This document shows, one piece after another, positions 36,599 through 45,154 of a stretch of 64,000 nucleotides of DNA. The notes under the pieces were generated by a model. It was given only the letters and a program-made list of their open reading frames with translations, was not told the DNA's origin and did not search any database. The translations under genes and the position numbers were made by a program. The stretch comes from Betaproteobacteria bacterium (lineage in GTDB: Bacteria > Pseudomonadota > Gammaproteobacteria > Burkholderiales > Casimicrobiaceae): NCBI GenBank assembly GCA_016717855.1, contig JADKEV010000018.1, positions 65,996 through 129,995 of the forward strand, in the 5' to 3' direction. Within the stretch, counting starts at the first letter, position 1. Each line of letters begins with the position of its first letter.

Positions 36599-37387
36599 TT
36601 AGTCCTCCTGCCGCCGGAACTCGACTTCGATCGCGCCCAGTTCCCCGAACTGAATGCGCAGCGGCGCCGCCAGCGGCACGTCGATCATTCCCGCGTACGA
36701 ACCCGTCGTGACGACCTGGCCGGCGCGCAAGCCGGTGCCCCGCGCCGCCAGGAAGTTCGCAATCCAGTACAGCGGCCGCAGAGGATGGCCGTCGGGGTGC
36801 TTCCCCTGCTGCGCCTTGAGCAGTTCCGGCGCCGCGCCATCGGTGCGCTCGATGCGCAAGGCGAATTCGGCGAGCGGCGCGTCCAGTCCCCCCAGGACGG
36901 GCGGACCCATGAACAAGCCCTGGTTGCTTACGCAGTCGGCGAGGATTTCGACGAACGGAAAGCCCTGGGGATCAAGGTAGCGGCAACCCAGCACTTCCAG
37001 CACCAACCGCACTTCCTGCACCGCATCGCTGATTTCCGCCTCCGAATACAGAGTCTCGCGCGGCGGCAGATTCCGGCCCAGCACGAACGCGATCTCGGGT
37101 TCGATGCGCGCGGTGTCGCCCGCCTGCGGCGTCGCCGCCCGGACGAAATACGGCCCGGCGCTCGCGATGGTCGGGGCGAAGATCGGCGCGATGACCGTCC
37201 GCTCGGCCGTCGGCACCGAGCATTTGAAGCCGCCCACTTCCTGGCCATAGACGCGGACCATCCGGTCCTGGATCCTCAACGCATCGTCGAGCGTGGCTGG
37301 GCGGCTCGCTTCCGGCAAGCGGGCGCCGAAGCGCCCGGTGTGGCGTAATTCCGTCAGGTACTGCGCTGCCGCCTTGATCGCGTCCAT
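36599..37387 (-). CDS. 2-oxopent-4-enoate hydratase-like protein (fumarylacetoacetase fold)
   Basis: Protein of 262 residues of the 2-keto-4-pentenoate hydratase/oxalocrotonate decarboxylase family. Family marks: ALRIQDRMVRVYGQEVGGFKCSV, then IEPEIAFVLGRNLPP with metal-ligand Glu residues, VSNQGLFMGPP and AGQVVTTGSYAGMIDV. The usual role is the lower meta-cleavage pathway of aromatics. It is the last gene of a minus-strand cluster with an aryl-CoA ligase, a LivK-type receptor and an FAD monooxygenase. No ring-cleaving dioxygenase is present, so the exact substrate is open. Confidence 0.82.
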   Translation of the reverse strand: MDAIKAAAQYLTELRHTGRFGARLPEASRPATLDDALRIQDRMVRVYGQEVGGFKCSVPTAERTVIAPIFAPTIASAGPYFVRAATPQAGDTARIEPEIAFVLGRNLPPRETLYSEAEISDAVQEVRLVLEVLGCRYLDPQGFPFVEILADCVSNQGLFMGPPVLGGLDAPLAEFALRIERTDGAAPELLKAQQGKHPDGHPLRPLYWIANFLAARGTGLRAGQVVTTGSYAGMIDVPLAAPLRIQFGELGAIEVEFRRQED

Positions 37388-37432
37388 TCCTGTCCTTTTC
37401 TGGCCGGGCGCGAAGCGGCCCGATGGCGCAGT

Positions 37433-39280
37433 TTACAGCGTGATCACCGTCGGGTCCGGCGGGTCGGCATGCAGGAGCGCGACCAGTCCCGCGCGGTGCT
37501 CGCGTACCGCGCGCTGGTTGATGTAGCCCTTGTCGGTGATTTCACCCGCGTCGATCGCCGGCGGCTCAAGCAGCAGCAGCGCGCGGGTGGCAAAGCTCGA
37601 GGTGCCGCCGCCGGTGTCGCGCAGCGCGGCCATCCCGGCCCGCACGCGCTCGCGCACCGCCGGCTGCGCGAGCACGTTGTAAAGCGGCGCGTCATCGGCG
37701 AGTCCGGCGGCGGCGCGGCACGCCGCGACGTTCGGGAAGATCAGGAAACCGCACTCGTCGCCGTCGTGGCCGGTGACCACGATGTCCTGCGCGACCGGCG
37801 CCAGCGCCGCGATGGCGTGGATGCGCAGGTTGCCGACGTGGACCCGGGTGCCGGTCGAGAGCTTGAAGTCCTCGGCGATGCGGCCGTCGAAGACCAGGCC
37901 GCGCTCCGGATGCGCGGGATCGAGGAACCTGACCGCGTCGCCGATCCGGTAGAACGACTCTTCGTCGAAAGCCTCGCGCGTGAGCTCGGGCTGCCGCCAG
38001 TAACCCGGCGTGACATTGGCCCCGCGCACGCGGATCTCCAGCTTGCCGTTCTCCGGCACCAGCTTGAGTTCGGTGCCCGGCACCGGAATCCCGATCACGC
38101 CGGAGCGCGGCGCCTGGAAGTGACAGTCCGCCGCCAGCGGCGCGGTCTCGGTCGAACCCCACGCGGTGACCATGGGCACGGGCCGGCCCAGCGTCTCTTT
38201 CGCGAGTTCGCCCAGCGCGTCCCACAGGTTCTGCGGCAGCGCCGCGCCGGCGTAGAACAGCAGGCGCAGCCGGCTGAAGAACCGGCCGCGCAACGCGGCA
38301 TCGGCGCGCAGCGCGTCGATCAGCATGTCGTACCCGCGCGGGACGTTGAAGTAAATCGTCGGGGCGATCTCGCGCAGGTTGGCGACGGTCCTGGCGAACA
38401 GGCCGGGCGCCGGCTTGCCGGCGTCGATGTAAAGGGTCCCGCCGTTCCTGAGCACCAGGTTGAAATTGTGATTGCCGCCGAAGGTGTGGCTCCACGGCAG
38501 CCAGTCGACGATCACCGGCGGTTGCGCCGCCAGGAACGGCCACGTCTGGACCCTGGCCTGCTGGCTGGCGCACAGCATCCGGTGCGTGTTGATGACGGCT
38601 TTGGGCTCGCCGGTGGAACCCGACGTGAACAGGAACTTGGCGATGGTGTCGGCGGTCACCGCGGCGGCGGCGCGGTCCACCGCGGACGTGCCGCCCAGCG
38701 CGTAAAGCGCGGCCAGCGGCGTGGCGCCCCGCAGGCCCACAGTCGCGCCGCCGGCCACGATCTCGGCGTCATGGGCATCCTGGAGCGCCGCCAGCGCGGC
38801 GGCGAACGGGGCCTGGTCCGCCACGAAGATCAGCCCAGGCTGCAGCAGCGCGACGATGGCCCTGAGCTTGCCGAAATCCCTCGACAGCAGCGAATACGCC
38901 GGCGACAGCGGGGCGACCGGAATGCCCACGTGCATGGCGGCCAGCATCAGCAACGCATGCTCGAGCCCGTTGTCGGAGAGGATCGCGATCGGGCGCGCCG
39001 CCGACAAGTCCCGCTGCAGCAGCCCTGCGCCCAGGCGCTGGACGCGCTGCGCCGCTTCGGCATAAGTGACGCCGTGCCACAGGCCGTCGGCGCCGCGCTC
39101 CTGCAGAAAGAGCCGGTCGGGCGCGGCTTCCGCCCAGTGTTCCAGCCATGCGCCGGCGCGCGACGGATAGGGCTGCAGCGCCGCAGGCGAGCGCAGCACC
39201 AGCGTGCCGTCGGGCCGCCGTTCCACGTCGACGGCGGGTGGCGAGAACAGCGCGACGCGTTCCCGCGCGGGCCGGCTCAT
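37433..39280 (-). CDS. fcs: Feruloyl-CoA synthase-like AMP-forming ligase
   Basis: Adenylate-forming ligase of 615 residues. The P-loop is KFLFTSGSTGEPKAVINTHRMLC; other motifs include DWLPWSHTFGGNHNFNLVLRNGG, TIYFNVPRGYDML, TAWGSTETAPLA and VFDGRIAEDFKLSTGTRVHVGNLR. The pair SHTFGGNHN and DFKLSTGTWV-like is typical of feruloyl-CoA synthases, which activate hydroxycinnamates. The ATG at 39280 starts 12 bases after the upstream binding-protein gene ends. No feruloyl-CoA hydratase-lyase (ech) or vanillin dehydrogenase gene is seen here, so the natural acid may differ. Confidence 0.8.
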   Translation of the reverse strand: MSRPARERVALFSPPAVDVERRPDGTLVLRSPAALQPYPSRAGAWLEHWAEAAPDRLFLQERGADGLWHGVTYAEAAQRVQRLGAGLLQRDLSAARPIAILSDNGLEHALLMLAAMHVGIPVAPLSPAYSLLSRDFGKLRAIVALLQPGLIFVADQAPFAAALAALQDAHDAEIVAGGATVGLRGATPLAALYALGGTSAVDRAAAAVTADTIAKFLFTSGSTGEPKAVINTHRMLCASQQARVQTWPFLAAQPPVIVDWLPWSHTFGGNHNFNLVLRNGGTLYIDAGKPAPGLFARTVANLREIAPTIYFNVPRGYDMLIDALRADAALRGRFFSRLRLLFYAGAALPQNLWDALGELAKETLGRPVPMVTAWGSTETAPLAADCHFQAPRSGVIGIPVPGTELKLVPENGKLEIRVRGANVTPGYWRQPELTREAFDEESFYRIGDAVRFLDPAHPERGLVFDGRIAEDFKLSTGTRVHVGNLRIHAIAALAPVAQDIVVTGHDGDECGFLIFPNVAACRAAAGLADDAPLYNVLAQPAVRERVRAGMAALRDTGGGTSSFATRALLLLEPPAIDAGEITDKGYINQRAVREHRAGLVALLHADPPDPTVITL

Positions 39281-39291
39281 CGCGCGGGCGG

Positions 39292-40440
39292 TCAGCCGCC
39301 GCTCTGCAGCTTCCAGTTGCTCTTCTCGACCCGCGTGAGCACGCGCGCCCGCTGGTCGAGCCCCACATGGTCGGTCGGCGTGTACGTGAACACGCCCTGG
39401 GTGGCCGCGACTTCCTTCGACTTCTCCAGCGCGTCGCGCAGCGCGCGGCGGAAGGCCGGCGTGCCCGGCGCCGCCGACTTCAGCGCTTCCGGGAGCGCCG
39501 CCCGCAACAGAAGCATCGCGTCCCAGAAGTGCGCGCCGAACGTGGTCCTGCTGTCGGGGCCGTGCGCCTTTTCGTACACACCCGCGTATTCCAGCGCGGG
39601 CTTCTTGCTCGGATGCGAGTCCGGCAGCAACTCCGCGACCATCCCCGGACCCATCGGCACATAAGCGCCGTCGAGCTTGGCCCCGCCCAGCGCCAGCACC
39701 GCCTTGTTGGCCACGCCGTGCGTGTGATAGATCTTGCCCTTGTAGCCGCGCTCCACCAGCGCCAGGTGCGGCAGCATGCCCGGCGTGCCCGAGGCGCCTA
39801 TCATCACCGCGTCCGGATTCAGCGACGAGATCTTCAGGATCTGCGCCGTCACCGACGTGTCGGTGCGGTTGTAGCGCTCGCTCGCGACCAGATTGAATCC
39901 GGCCGCCTCGGCGAGCGGCTTGAACGCATTGAACCAGGACTCGCCGAACGGATCGGAAAACCCGATGTAGCCGACGGTGCGCACGCCGCCCGCCTTCATG
40001 TGATCGACGACGACGGCGGCCATCAGGTTGTTGCTCTGCGGCGTCTGGAATGCCCACATCTGCTTGTCGGCCGGCACGTTGTACGGCGCCAGCGACACCA
40101 TCGCGGTGCCGGTCTCGGCCGCGACATTGAGCACGGCGAGCGAGTTGGCGGTGGTGGTCGAGCCGAAGATGATGTCGACCTGGTCCTCGCCGGTGAGCTT
40201 CTTCGCGTTACGTGTCGCCGCGGTCGGATCGGTCGCATCGTCGAGCACGATGTATTTGATCTTCTGTCCCGCGAGCTCCACCGGCAACAGCTGCGCGGTG
40301 TTCTTCTGCGGGCCGCCCAGCGCCGCGGCCGGCCCGGTCGCCGACAAAGTGATGCCCACCGTCACGTCGGCCGCGGCAGTGGCCGCCATCAACCCGGGTA
40401 ACACCAGACATGCCAGTCCGATCAATCGCTTCACGTTCAT
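39292..40440 (-). CDS. LivK-type periplasmic substrate-binding protein (ABC transporter)
   Basis: Type 1 periplasmic binding protein of 382 residues. A signal peptide (LIGLACLVLPGLMAATAAA) precedes VTVGITLSATGPAAALGGPQKN. KKLTGEDQVDIIFGSTTT and TVGYIGFSDPFGESWFNAF are typical of the branched-chain amino acid/aromatic acid group. In Rhodopseudomonas and Burkholderiales such receptors bind aromatic acids, which fits its place next to the aryl-CoA ligase. Permease and ATPase genes of the ABC system are not in the window. Confidence 0.87.
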   Translation of the reverse strand: MNVKRLIGLACLVLPGLMAATAAADVTVGITLSATGPAAALGGPQKNTAQLLPVELAGQKIKYIVLDDATDPTAATRNAKKLTGEDQVDIIFGSTTTANSLAVLNVAAETGTAMVSLAPYNVPADKQMWAFQTPQSNNLMAAVVVDHMKAGGVRTVGYIGFSDPFGESWFNAFKPLAEAAGFNLVASERYNRTDTSVTAQILKISSLNPDAVMIGASGTPGMLPHLALVERGYKGKIYHTHGVANKAVLALGGAKLDGAYVPMGPGMVAELLPDSHPSKKPALEYAGVYEKAHGPDSRTTFGAHFWDAMLLLRAALPEALKSAAPGTPAFRRALRDALEKSKEVAATQGVFTYTPTDHVGLDQRARVLTRVEKSNWKLQSGG

Positions 40441-40455
40441 CTCCTCTTTTTTACG

Positions 40456-41736
40456 TCATGGGCCGGACCCGGGCGGCGCAAGGCCGGTGGTCCGATTCAA
40501 GGCCGCCGGGTCGAACCCGGCGATCCGCTTGTACTGTGCCGCGATGTCCTCGAGTTCCGTTCTCGAGATCACGTCGTAGAGCTGCGTGAAGCCGTCCGGC
40601 GCGCGGTCTTCGACGATCTGCATGACCCGCTCCGGACCCATCTGCCGGTTGCTCTCGACGATCGCCGCGGTCGCCGGCCGGCGCGCCGCTTCGTAGCGGG
40701 CGAGCGCCGCGGGGATGTCCGGCTCGTCCCGCAGCGCGAGCGCCAGCGCCTCCGCGTCGAGTATCGCCTGCGATGCGCCGTTGGAGCCGATCGGATACAT
40801 CGGATGCGCGGCATCCCCCAGCAGCGTTGCGCGCCGGAACGTCCATTGCGGCAGCGGATCGCGGTCGACCATCGGGAACTCGTAGACGGTCTCGGCGCCG
40901 GCGATCAGCGCCGGAATGTCGAGCCAGCCGAATTTCCATCCGGCGAACAGCGGCGCAAAGCTCTCCCGGTCGACCTTGCGGTTCCAGTCCGACGGCCGCG
41001 GCGGCTCGCCGCCACCGATCCGGCGTTCGGCAATCCAGTTGACCAGGCACATGCCGTCCGCGTTCTGGCCGATCGGATAACAGACGAACTTCTGGCCCTG
41101 GTGCCCGGCCATGATCATCGAGCGCCCGGTCAGGAACGGCCGCGCGACCGTGGTCCCGCGCCAGAGCAGCTGGCCGGCGAACTTTGGCGCGCCTTCGTGC
41201 GGATACCACTGCCGCCGCGCCACGGAGTGGATGCCGTCCGCCGCGACGACCAGGTCGGCGACCAGCGGCTGCGCCGGGCCTGCCACGTCGCGGCGGCTGA
41301 TCCACGCCGCCGCCTCGGTGCCGAGGTCCTCGATGCGCTCGAGCAGCTGTCCCGTCCGGATCGACTCCGGTCCCAACCGTTCCAGCACCGTCCGGTACAG
41401 CAGCATCTGCAGCGCCCCGCGATGGATCGAGTACTGGGGCCAGCGATAACCGGCGTCGAGCCCGCGCGGCTCGCTCCAGATGCGCTGTCCGAATTTGTTG
41501 TAGTAGGCGAGTTCGGCGGTGCGCACCGCCATTCCATCGAGATGCTCGGCCAGGCCGAGATCGGTCAGGATGCGCACCGAATGCGGCAGCAGATTGATCC
41601 CGACGCCGAGCGGCCTGAGCGCGGCGACCGACTCGACCACGACGGCATCGACCCCCGCGCGCTCCAGGCAGAGCGCCGCCGTCAAGCCGCCGATGCCGGC
41701 GCCGATGATCACCGCGCGCGGCCGTCCGCTCTGCAT
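40456..41736 (-). CDS. FAD-dependent aromatic-ring monooxygenase-like protein
   Basis: Class A flavoprotein hydroxylase-like protein, 426 residues. The FAD Rossmann motif VIIGAGIGGLTAALCLERAG starts the protein, LVVAADGIHSVAR carries the DG motif, and ATLLGDAAHPMYPIGSNGASQAI carries the GD motif binding FAD ribityl. It is related to salicylate hydroxylase and PhzS-type enzymes. It is the first gene of the minus-strand cluster with the LivK receptor, the aryl-CoA ligase and the hydratase. The promoter should lie in the 148 bp before the Crp/Fnr gene; I saw no clear element there. Confidence 0.85.
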   Translation of the reverse strand: MQSGRPRAVIIGAGIGGLTAALCLERAGVDAVVVESVAALRPLGVGINLLPHSVRILTDLGLAEHLDGMAVRTAELAYYNKFGQRIWSEPRGLDAGYRWPQYSIHRGALQMLLYRTVLERLGPESIRTGQLLERIEDLGTEAAAWISRRDVAGPAQPLVADLVVAADGIHSVARRQWYPHEGAPKFAGQLLWRGTTVARPFLTGRSMIMAGHQGQKFVCYPIGQNADGMCLVNWIAERRIGGGEPPRPSDWNRKVDRESFAPLFAGWKFGWLDIPALIAGAETVYEFPMVDRDPLPQWTFRRATLLGDAAHPMYPIGSNGASQAILDAEALALALRDEPDIPAALARYEAARRPATAAIVESNRQMGPERVMQIVEDRAPDGFTQLYDVISRTELEDIAAQYKRIAGFDPAALNRTTGLAPPGSGP

Positions 41737-41884
41737 CTGCCCGCCCCGTGTCCGAAGTGAAAATAAAGTATAGCATCGGCCCTGGCCGTTCCTCCCACGG
41801 AGCGGCCCCGGAAACCCTTTCCGGGGGGTCGGCCGCCGGGCCGCCGCGGCAGTTGCCGCTCACCGTTCGCGGATCGATTGCTCA

Positions 41885-42577
41885 ATGCAGACACCAGTCA
41901 TCAAGGTCGAGTCGTTTCTCGCCAACCTGCCGCTGTTCAGGGAGCTGTCGAAGGTGGAAATCGAACGACTCGCGCAAGCGACACGGCCGCTGCGCGTCGC
42001 GCGCGCCGAAATGCTCTTTCACCGCGGCGACCTGCCGCGCGGCTTCTACCTGGTCGTGTACGGCCAGGTCAAGCTGTCGTTTTCCACCTCGCGCGGCGAC
42101 GAGAAGGTGGTCGAGCTGATCGGCCCCGGCCAGAGCTTCGGCGAAGCCGTGATGTTCATGGAGCGCCCGCATGTGGTCACCTGCCAGGCGCTTGCCGATT
42201 CGCTGGTCCTGCACGTGACCAAGGAGGCGGTGCAGGAGGAACTGGAGCGCGATCCGCGGTTCGCCCGGCGGATAATCGCCGGCCTGTCGATGCGTCTGCA
42301 CGGCCTGATGGCCGACCTGGAAGACAATGCGTTGCGCTCGGCCACGCAGCGGGTGATCGGCTACCTGTTGCGCGACAGCGGCGAGGGCGCGAACGGCGAA
42401 GGCGCGATCGAGGTCACGCTGCCCGCCGCCAAGGGCGTGGTCGCGTCGCGCCTCTCCCTGACCCAGGAACACTTTTCGCGCATCCTGCACGAGCTGACCT
42501 CGCAGGGGCTGGTCGAGGTCCGCGGGCGGCTGATCCACATCTGCGACGTGGCACGCCTGCGCGACTATTCCGGCTGA
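41885..42577 (+). CDS. Crp/Fnr-family regulator, probably NO/oxygen responsive
   Basis: Regulator of 230 residues. The cyclic-nucleotide-binding-like domain spans about 10-130 (FHRGDLPRGFYLVVYGQVKLSF, GPGQSFGEAVMF), followed by a long dimer helix and a winged helix. The recognition segment LTQEHFSRILHEL keeps the E..SR triplet that reads TTGA half-sites. The N-terminal cysteines of FNR are absent, which is compatible with the heme-type DNR/NnrR group. It is convergent with the DUF2249 gene at the end of the heme-copper operon (3' overlap of 13 bases). TTGAT-type boxes occur before three of the nearby genes, so it is their likely regulator (inference). Confidence 0.85.
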   Translation: MQTPVIKVESFLANLPLFRELSKVEIERLAQATRPLRVARAEMLFHRGDLPRGFYLVVYGQVKLSFSTSRGDEKVVELIGPGQSFGEAVMFMERPHVVTCQALADSLVLHVTKEAVQEELERDPRFARRIIAGLSMRLHGLMADLEDNALRSATQRVIGYLLRDSGEGANGEGAIEVTLPAAKGVVASRLSLTQEHFSRILHELTSQGLVEVRGRLIHICDVARLRDYSG

Positions 42578-42804
42578 GCGCCCGGAGCCGCCGCCGTTTC
42601 CCAGATCTCGATCTCGAAGCGCCCGTCCGGGAACGGCGAGCTCTTGTACGCGTAGCCATTGTTGAGCAGGAACCGGTACAGCGGCATCGGCTCGCGATTG
42701 ATGATCAGCAGCATCTTCTCGCCGAGCGGCAGGTCGGCCAGCGCGTCGATGACGCGCTCGAACGGCCCGGGTGGTTCCAGTGCGCGGGCGTCGATGACTC
42801 TCAT
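42565..42804 (-). CDS. DUF2249 small protein
   Basis: Protein of 79 residues: MRVIDARALEPPGPFERVID, then LPLGEKMLLIINREPMPLYRFLLNNGY and FEIEIWET. It resembles the DUF2249 family, found beside NO-stress and denitrification genes in many bacteria and possibly TusA-like in fold; the biochemical role is unknown. The ATG overlaps the stop of the upstream CtaA-like gene (ATGA), so it is the last gene of the operon. A second DUF2249 gene lies near 57.9 kb next to nnrS. Confidence 0.8.
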   Translation of the reverse strand: MRVIDARALEPPGPFERVIDALADLPLGEKMLLIINREPMPLYRFLLNNGYAYKSSPFPDGRFEIEIWETAAAPGAQPE

Positions 42805-43724
42805 GATTCGCGTACCTCCTTCGGCCAGGAAAGACTGACCAGCGTGGCCGCCAGGGCCGCAGCGGCGACATTGTGCAAGACGGCCAGCGCGAGCGGCTGC
42901 GCGGATAGCGTGACACCGGCCCCCAGCGCCATCAGCGCCAACAGCAACACCAGCAGCAGCGTGCCTGCCCGGGGGGCGTTGCCCGCGCGCAGGACGCGCA
43001 CCGCAACGATGGCAACCAGCAGCACGCTGACGAGCGCGCCATAACGGTGGGCGAGGATCAGCGCCGCGCCGTTCCCCGCCACGTCGGCGTTCGGCGCGAA
43101 CGGGTTGAAGACGGCGCTGTCGGCACCCGGCACCCACCACCGGCCGTCGCACGCCGGAATCGACGGGCAACCGAGCAACACCCGGCGCGCGCTGAGCACG
43201 CCGCCCAGCGCCATCTGCACGGTAAGTGATGCAAGCGCCGTGCCCAATGCGGCGCCGCCGCGCTCCCGCCGGAACTCGGGGCCGCCGCCCGCCAGCGACC
43301 AGAGCAGGCCGAACAACAACATCCCGCCCAGCATGTTGCCCAGCACGACGGCGGGCAGGTCCGACGGCGTGTACCGGCCCAGCCAGGCAAGGAACGCGGT
43401 CAGCGCGAGCGCCGCGAGCGCGACACCCTTGGCCGTGGCGCCGCGGAACCTGTCCCATCCCGCCAGCACGATGCCGAGCAGCAGGATGCCCACGGCGCTG
43501 GCGGCGATCCGATGGATGCCGCGCGCGACCGCGATGGGCGCACTGTCCGCGGCCGGCGGCTGCTGCTGATCCACGGCCGCGGCGGCCTGCTGCGCATAGC
43601 AGGCAGGCCACGGCACGCAGTCCAGCCCGGCCTGCGTCAGGCGGATGAACGCGCTGGCGGCGAGCACGATCAGCACCAGCAGCGCGGCGGCGCCCAGCGC
43701 GCGGCGCAGCGGACCCGGCTTCAC
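42801..43724 (-). CDS. CtaA/COX15-like heme A synthase, cysteine-containing type
   Basis: Membrane protein of 307 residues with about eight helices. Heme-ligand histidines appear in ARGIHRIAAS, LAHRYGALVS and AVLHNVAAA. Two cysteine pairs lie in extracytoplasmic loops (DCVPWPACYA and LLGCPSIPACDG), as in Bacillus-type CtaA; the other CtaA in this window (from 51.7 kb) has none in those loops. The start is GTG at 43724, overlapping the stop of the heme-copper subunit gene (GTGA). It may supply heme A to the operon's oxidase/reductase, or may have a different heme-modifying role. Confidence 0.8.
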   Translation of the reverse strand: MKPGPLRRALGAAALLVLIVLAASAFIRLTQAGLDCVPWPACYAQQAAAAVDQQQPPAADSAPIAVARGIHRIAASAVGILLLGIVLAGWDRFRGATAKGVALAALALTAFLAWLGRYTPSDLPAVVLGNMLGGMLLFGLLWSLAGGGPEFRRERGGAALGTALASLTVQMALGGVLSARRVLLGCPSIPACDGRWWVPGADSAVFNPFAPNADVAGNGAALILAHRYGALVSVLLVAIVAVRVLRAGNAPRAGTLLLVLLLALMALGAGVTLSAQPLALAVLHNVAAAALAATLVSLSWPKEVRES

Positions 43725-45154
43725 CGGCCCGTCCCGCGCGCCGTGCCGGCGCGCATCGCCTGGAACATGATCACCAGGAACAGCAGGCCGCCGATGATGG
43801 CGATCAGTCCGCCCGCGCCCATCAGTCCCATGCCGAAGATCTCGCTCGTGCTCTTCAATACCTGCGAGGCGCCCGCGACCTTGCGCTGGACGCCATAGCC
43901 GCCGGACCAGACCAGGCCGACGATGTGCAGCAACTGGCCGCCGCCGTAGAGCACCGGCTGCCACGTCGCCAGCCGCGGCCGCGGCAGCGCGTAGCCGAAC
44001 TGCGGCAGCAGCGCGTAGGCGAGCCCCATCAGCGCCAGCGTCACGCCGACGATCGCGCCGTGGTAGTGCGCGGGAATCCGGACGTCGCTGCCCTGGATCA
44101 GGAAGCCGATCGCGCCACCCAGCGAAAACAACGCCATCGAGGCGACCAGCGCGGCGCGCAACGGCCGGGCGTCCGTTGCGACCGGCGCGCCGCGCGCCAG
44201 GCCGACGACAACGGCCAGCGCTACGGGCAAGATCGCGATGCCGCCGCCGAAACGCATCAGCCAGGTCAGCATACGGTTGTGCTCGCTGGAGGCGACCGGC
44301 CAGGTCAGGTAGATCAGCGGCACGACGAACACCGACGCCAGCGCCACCGCAAACAGCAGGACCGCCACGCGCGGCGACAGCGGCAGCCGGGCACCGGACA
44401 GGCTCGCCAGCCACAACCACGCGACCAGCATGAGCAGAGTCCACGTGAACTGGAGCACGTGACCGCTGCCCCAGAACAGCATTTCGTAGTACGGCTTGGC
44501 GACCGGCATCGCCGGGGTCTCGATCCAGGACCAGACCAGCGCCATGCACGCGATCGCGCCCGACACCACCGCCGCATTCAGGCCGAAGCGCAGCGCCCCC
44601 GCGCCGTCGAGCGGGAGACCGATGGGCAGCGGCGCGAGCATCCCACGCAGGGTCAGCAGCAGGAAGCCGCACCCGAACACCACCAGCCCGGCCAGAAAGA
44701 GCGCGTCGTCGAGCACCGGCACGTAGTTGCTCATCACCGGCGCGCCGCGCCCGAAGAACGGGGCCGCGGCGATGATCGCGGCGCCCGCGATCGCCATGAT
44801 GAGCGCCGCCCAGGCCAGGCCGGCCAGCCGCGCGCTGCTGTTGATCGTCCACAGCATGCCGGCGAACGCGATGAACCACACCAGCACCGACAAATCCACG
44901 TGGACGACCAGCGCGACGTGGAAGAAGTCCGCGACCGGGAACAGCCCGCCCAGCCCCGGCGTGCGCGCCAGCACCAACAGGATCGAAAACACGCCGGAGC
45001 CCACCAGCGCCGCCAGCCCCAGCACCAGCCAACCCAGCGCGACCGCCCGCCGCGCGTCCTGCGGCATGGCGAGCGCGTAGTGGCCGCCGCCGGCGGCGCC
45101 GGCCGCCCGCGCGCCGAACGCGCCGGTCCAGGTGAGCAGCGCTTCGCGTTTCAC
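43721..45154 (-). CDS. Divergent heme-copper oxidoreductase subunit I (possible NO reductase)
   Basis: Twelve-helix protein of 477 residues of the heme-copper superfamily. Candidate ligands: His79/His85 in FFHVALVVHVDLS (low-spin heme), His232 in FWGSGHVLQFTW (CuB/FeB site), His292 in ASSEHNRML, and His363/His365 in PAHYHGAIVG. The HPEVY tyrosine of oxygen reductases is absent, and the usual His-His pair of helix VII is Glu-His (291-292), so one metal ligand may be Glu or lost. This speaks for NO reduction or another activity rather than classical O2 reduction (inference). The start is GTG, with 4-base overlaps to both neighbours in the operon. There is no CuA or cytochrome c subunit of its own. 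Confidence 0.75.
   Translation of the reverse strand: MKREALLTWTGAFGARAAGAAGGGHYALAMPQDARRAVALGWLVLGLAALVGSGVFSILLVLARTPGLGGLFPVADFFHVALVVHVDLSVLVWFIAFAGMLWTINSSARLAGLAWAALIMAIAGAAIIAAAPFFGRGAPVMSNYVPVLDDALFLAGLVVFGCGFLLLTLRGMLAPLPIGLPLDGAGALRFGLNAAVVSGAIACMALVWSWIETPAMPVAKPYYEMLFWGSGHVLQFTWTLLMLVAWLWLASLSGARLPLSPRVAVLLFAVALASVFVVPLIYLTWPVASSEHNRMLTWLMRFGGGIAILPVALAVVVGLARGAPVATDARPLRAALVASMALFSLGGAIGFLIQGSDVRIPAHYHGAIVGVTLALMGLAYALLPQFGYALPRPRLATWQPVLYGGGQLLHIVGLVWSGGYGVQRKVAGASQVLKSTSEIFGMGLMGAGGLIAIIGGLLFLVIMFQAMRAGTARGTGR

Noticed and set aside
39281..40057. Possible extension of the feruloyl-CoA-synthase-like gene upstream into the binding-protein gene
   Set aside because: The extra residues are an out-of-frame reading of the LivK-type gene; the ATG at 39280 begins the ligase homology.
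42801..43724. CtaA-like protein as a subunit III of the oxidase
   Set aside because: The His pattern in helices and the Cys pairs match CtaA, not CoxC or CcoP.
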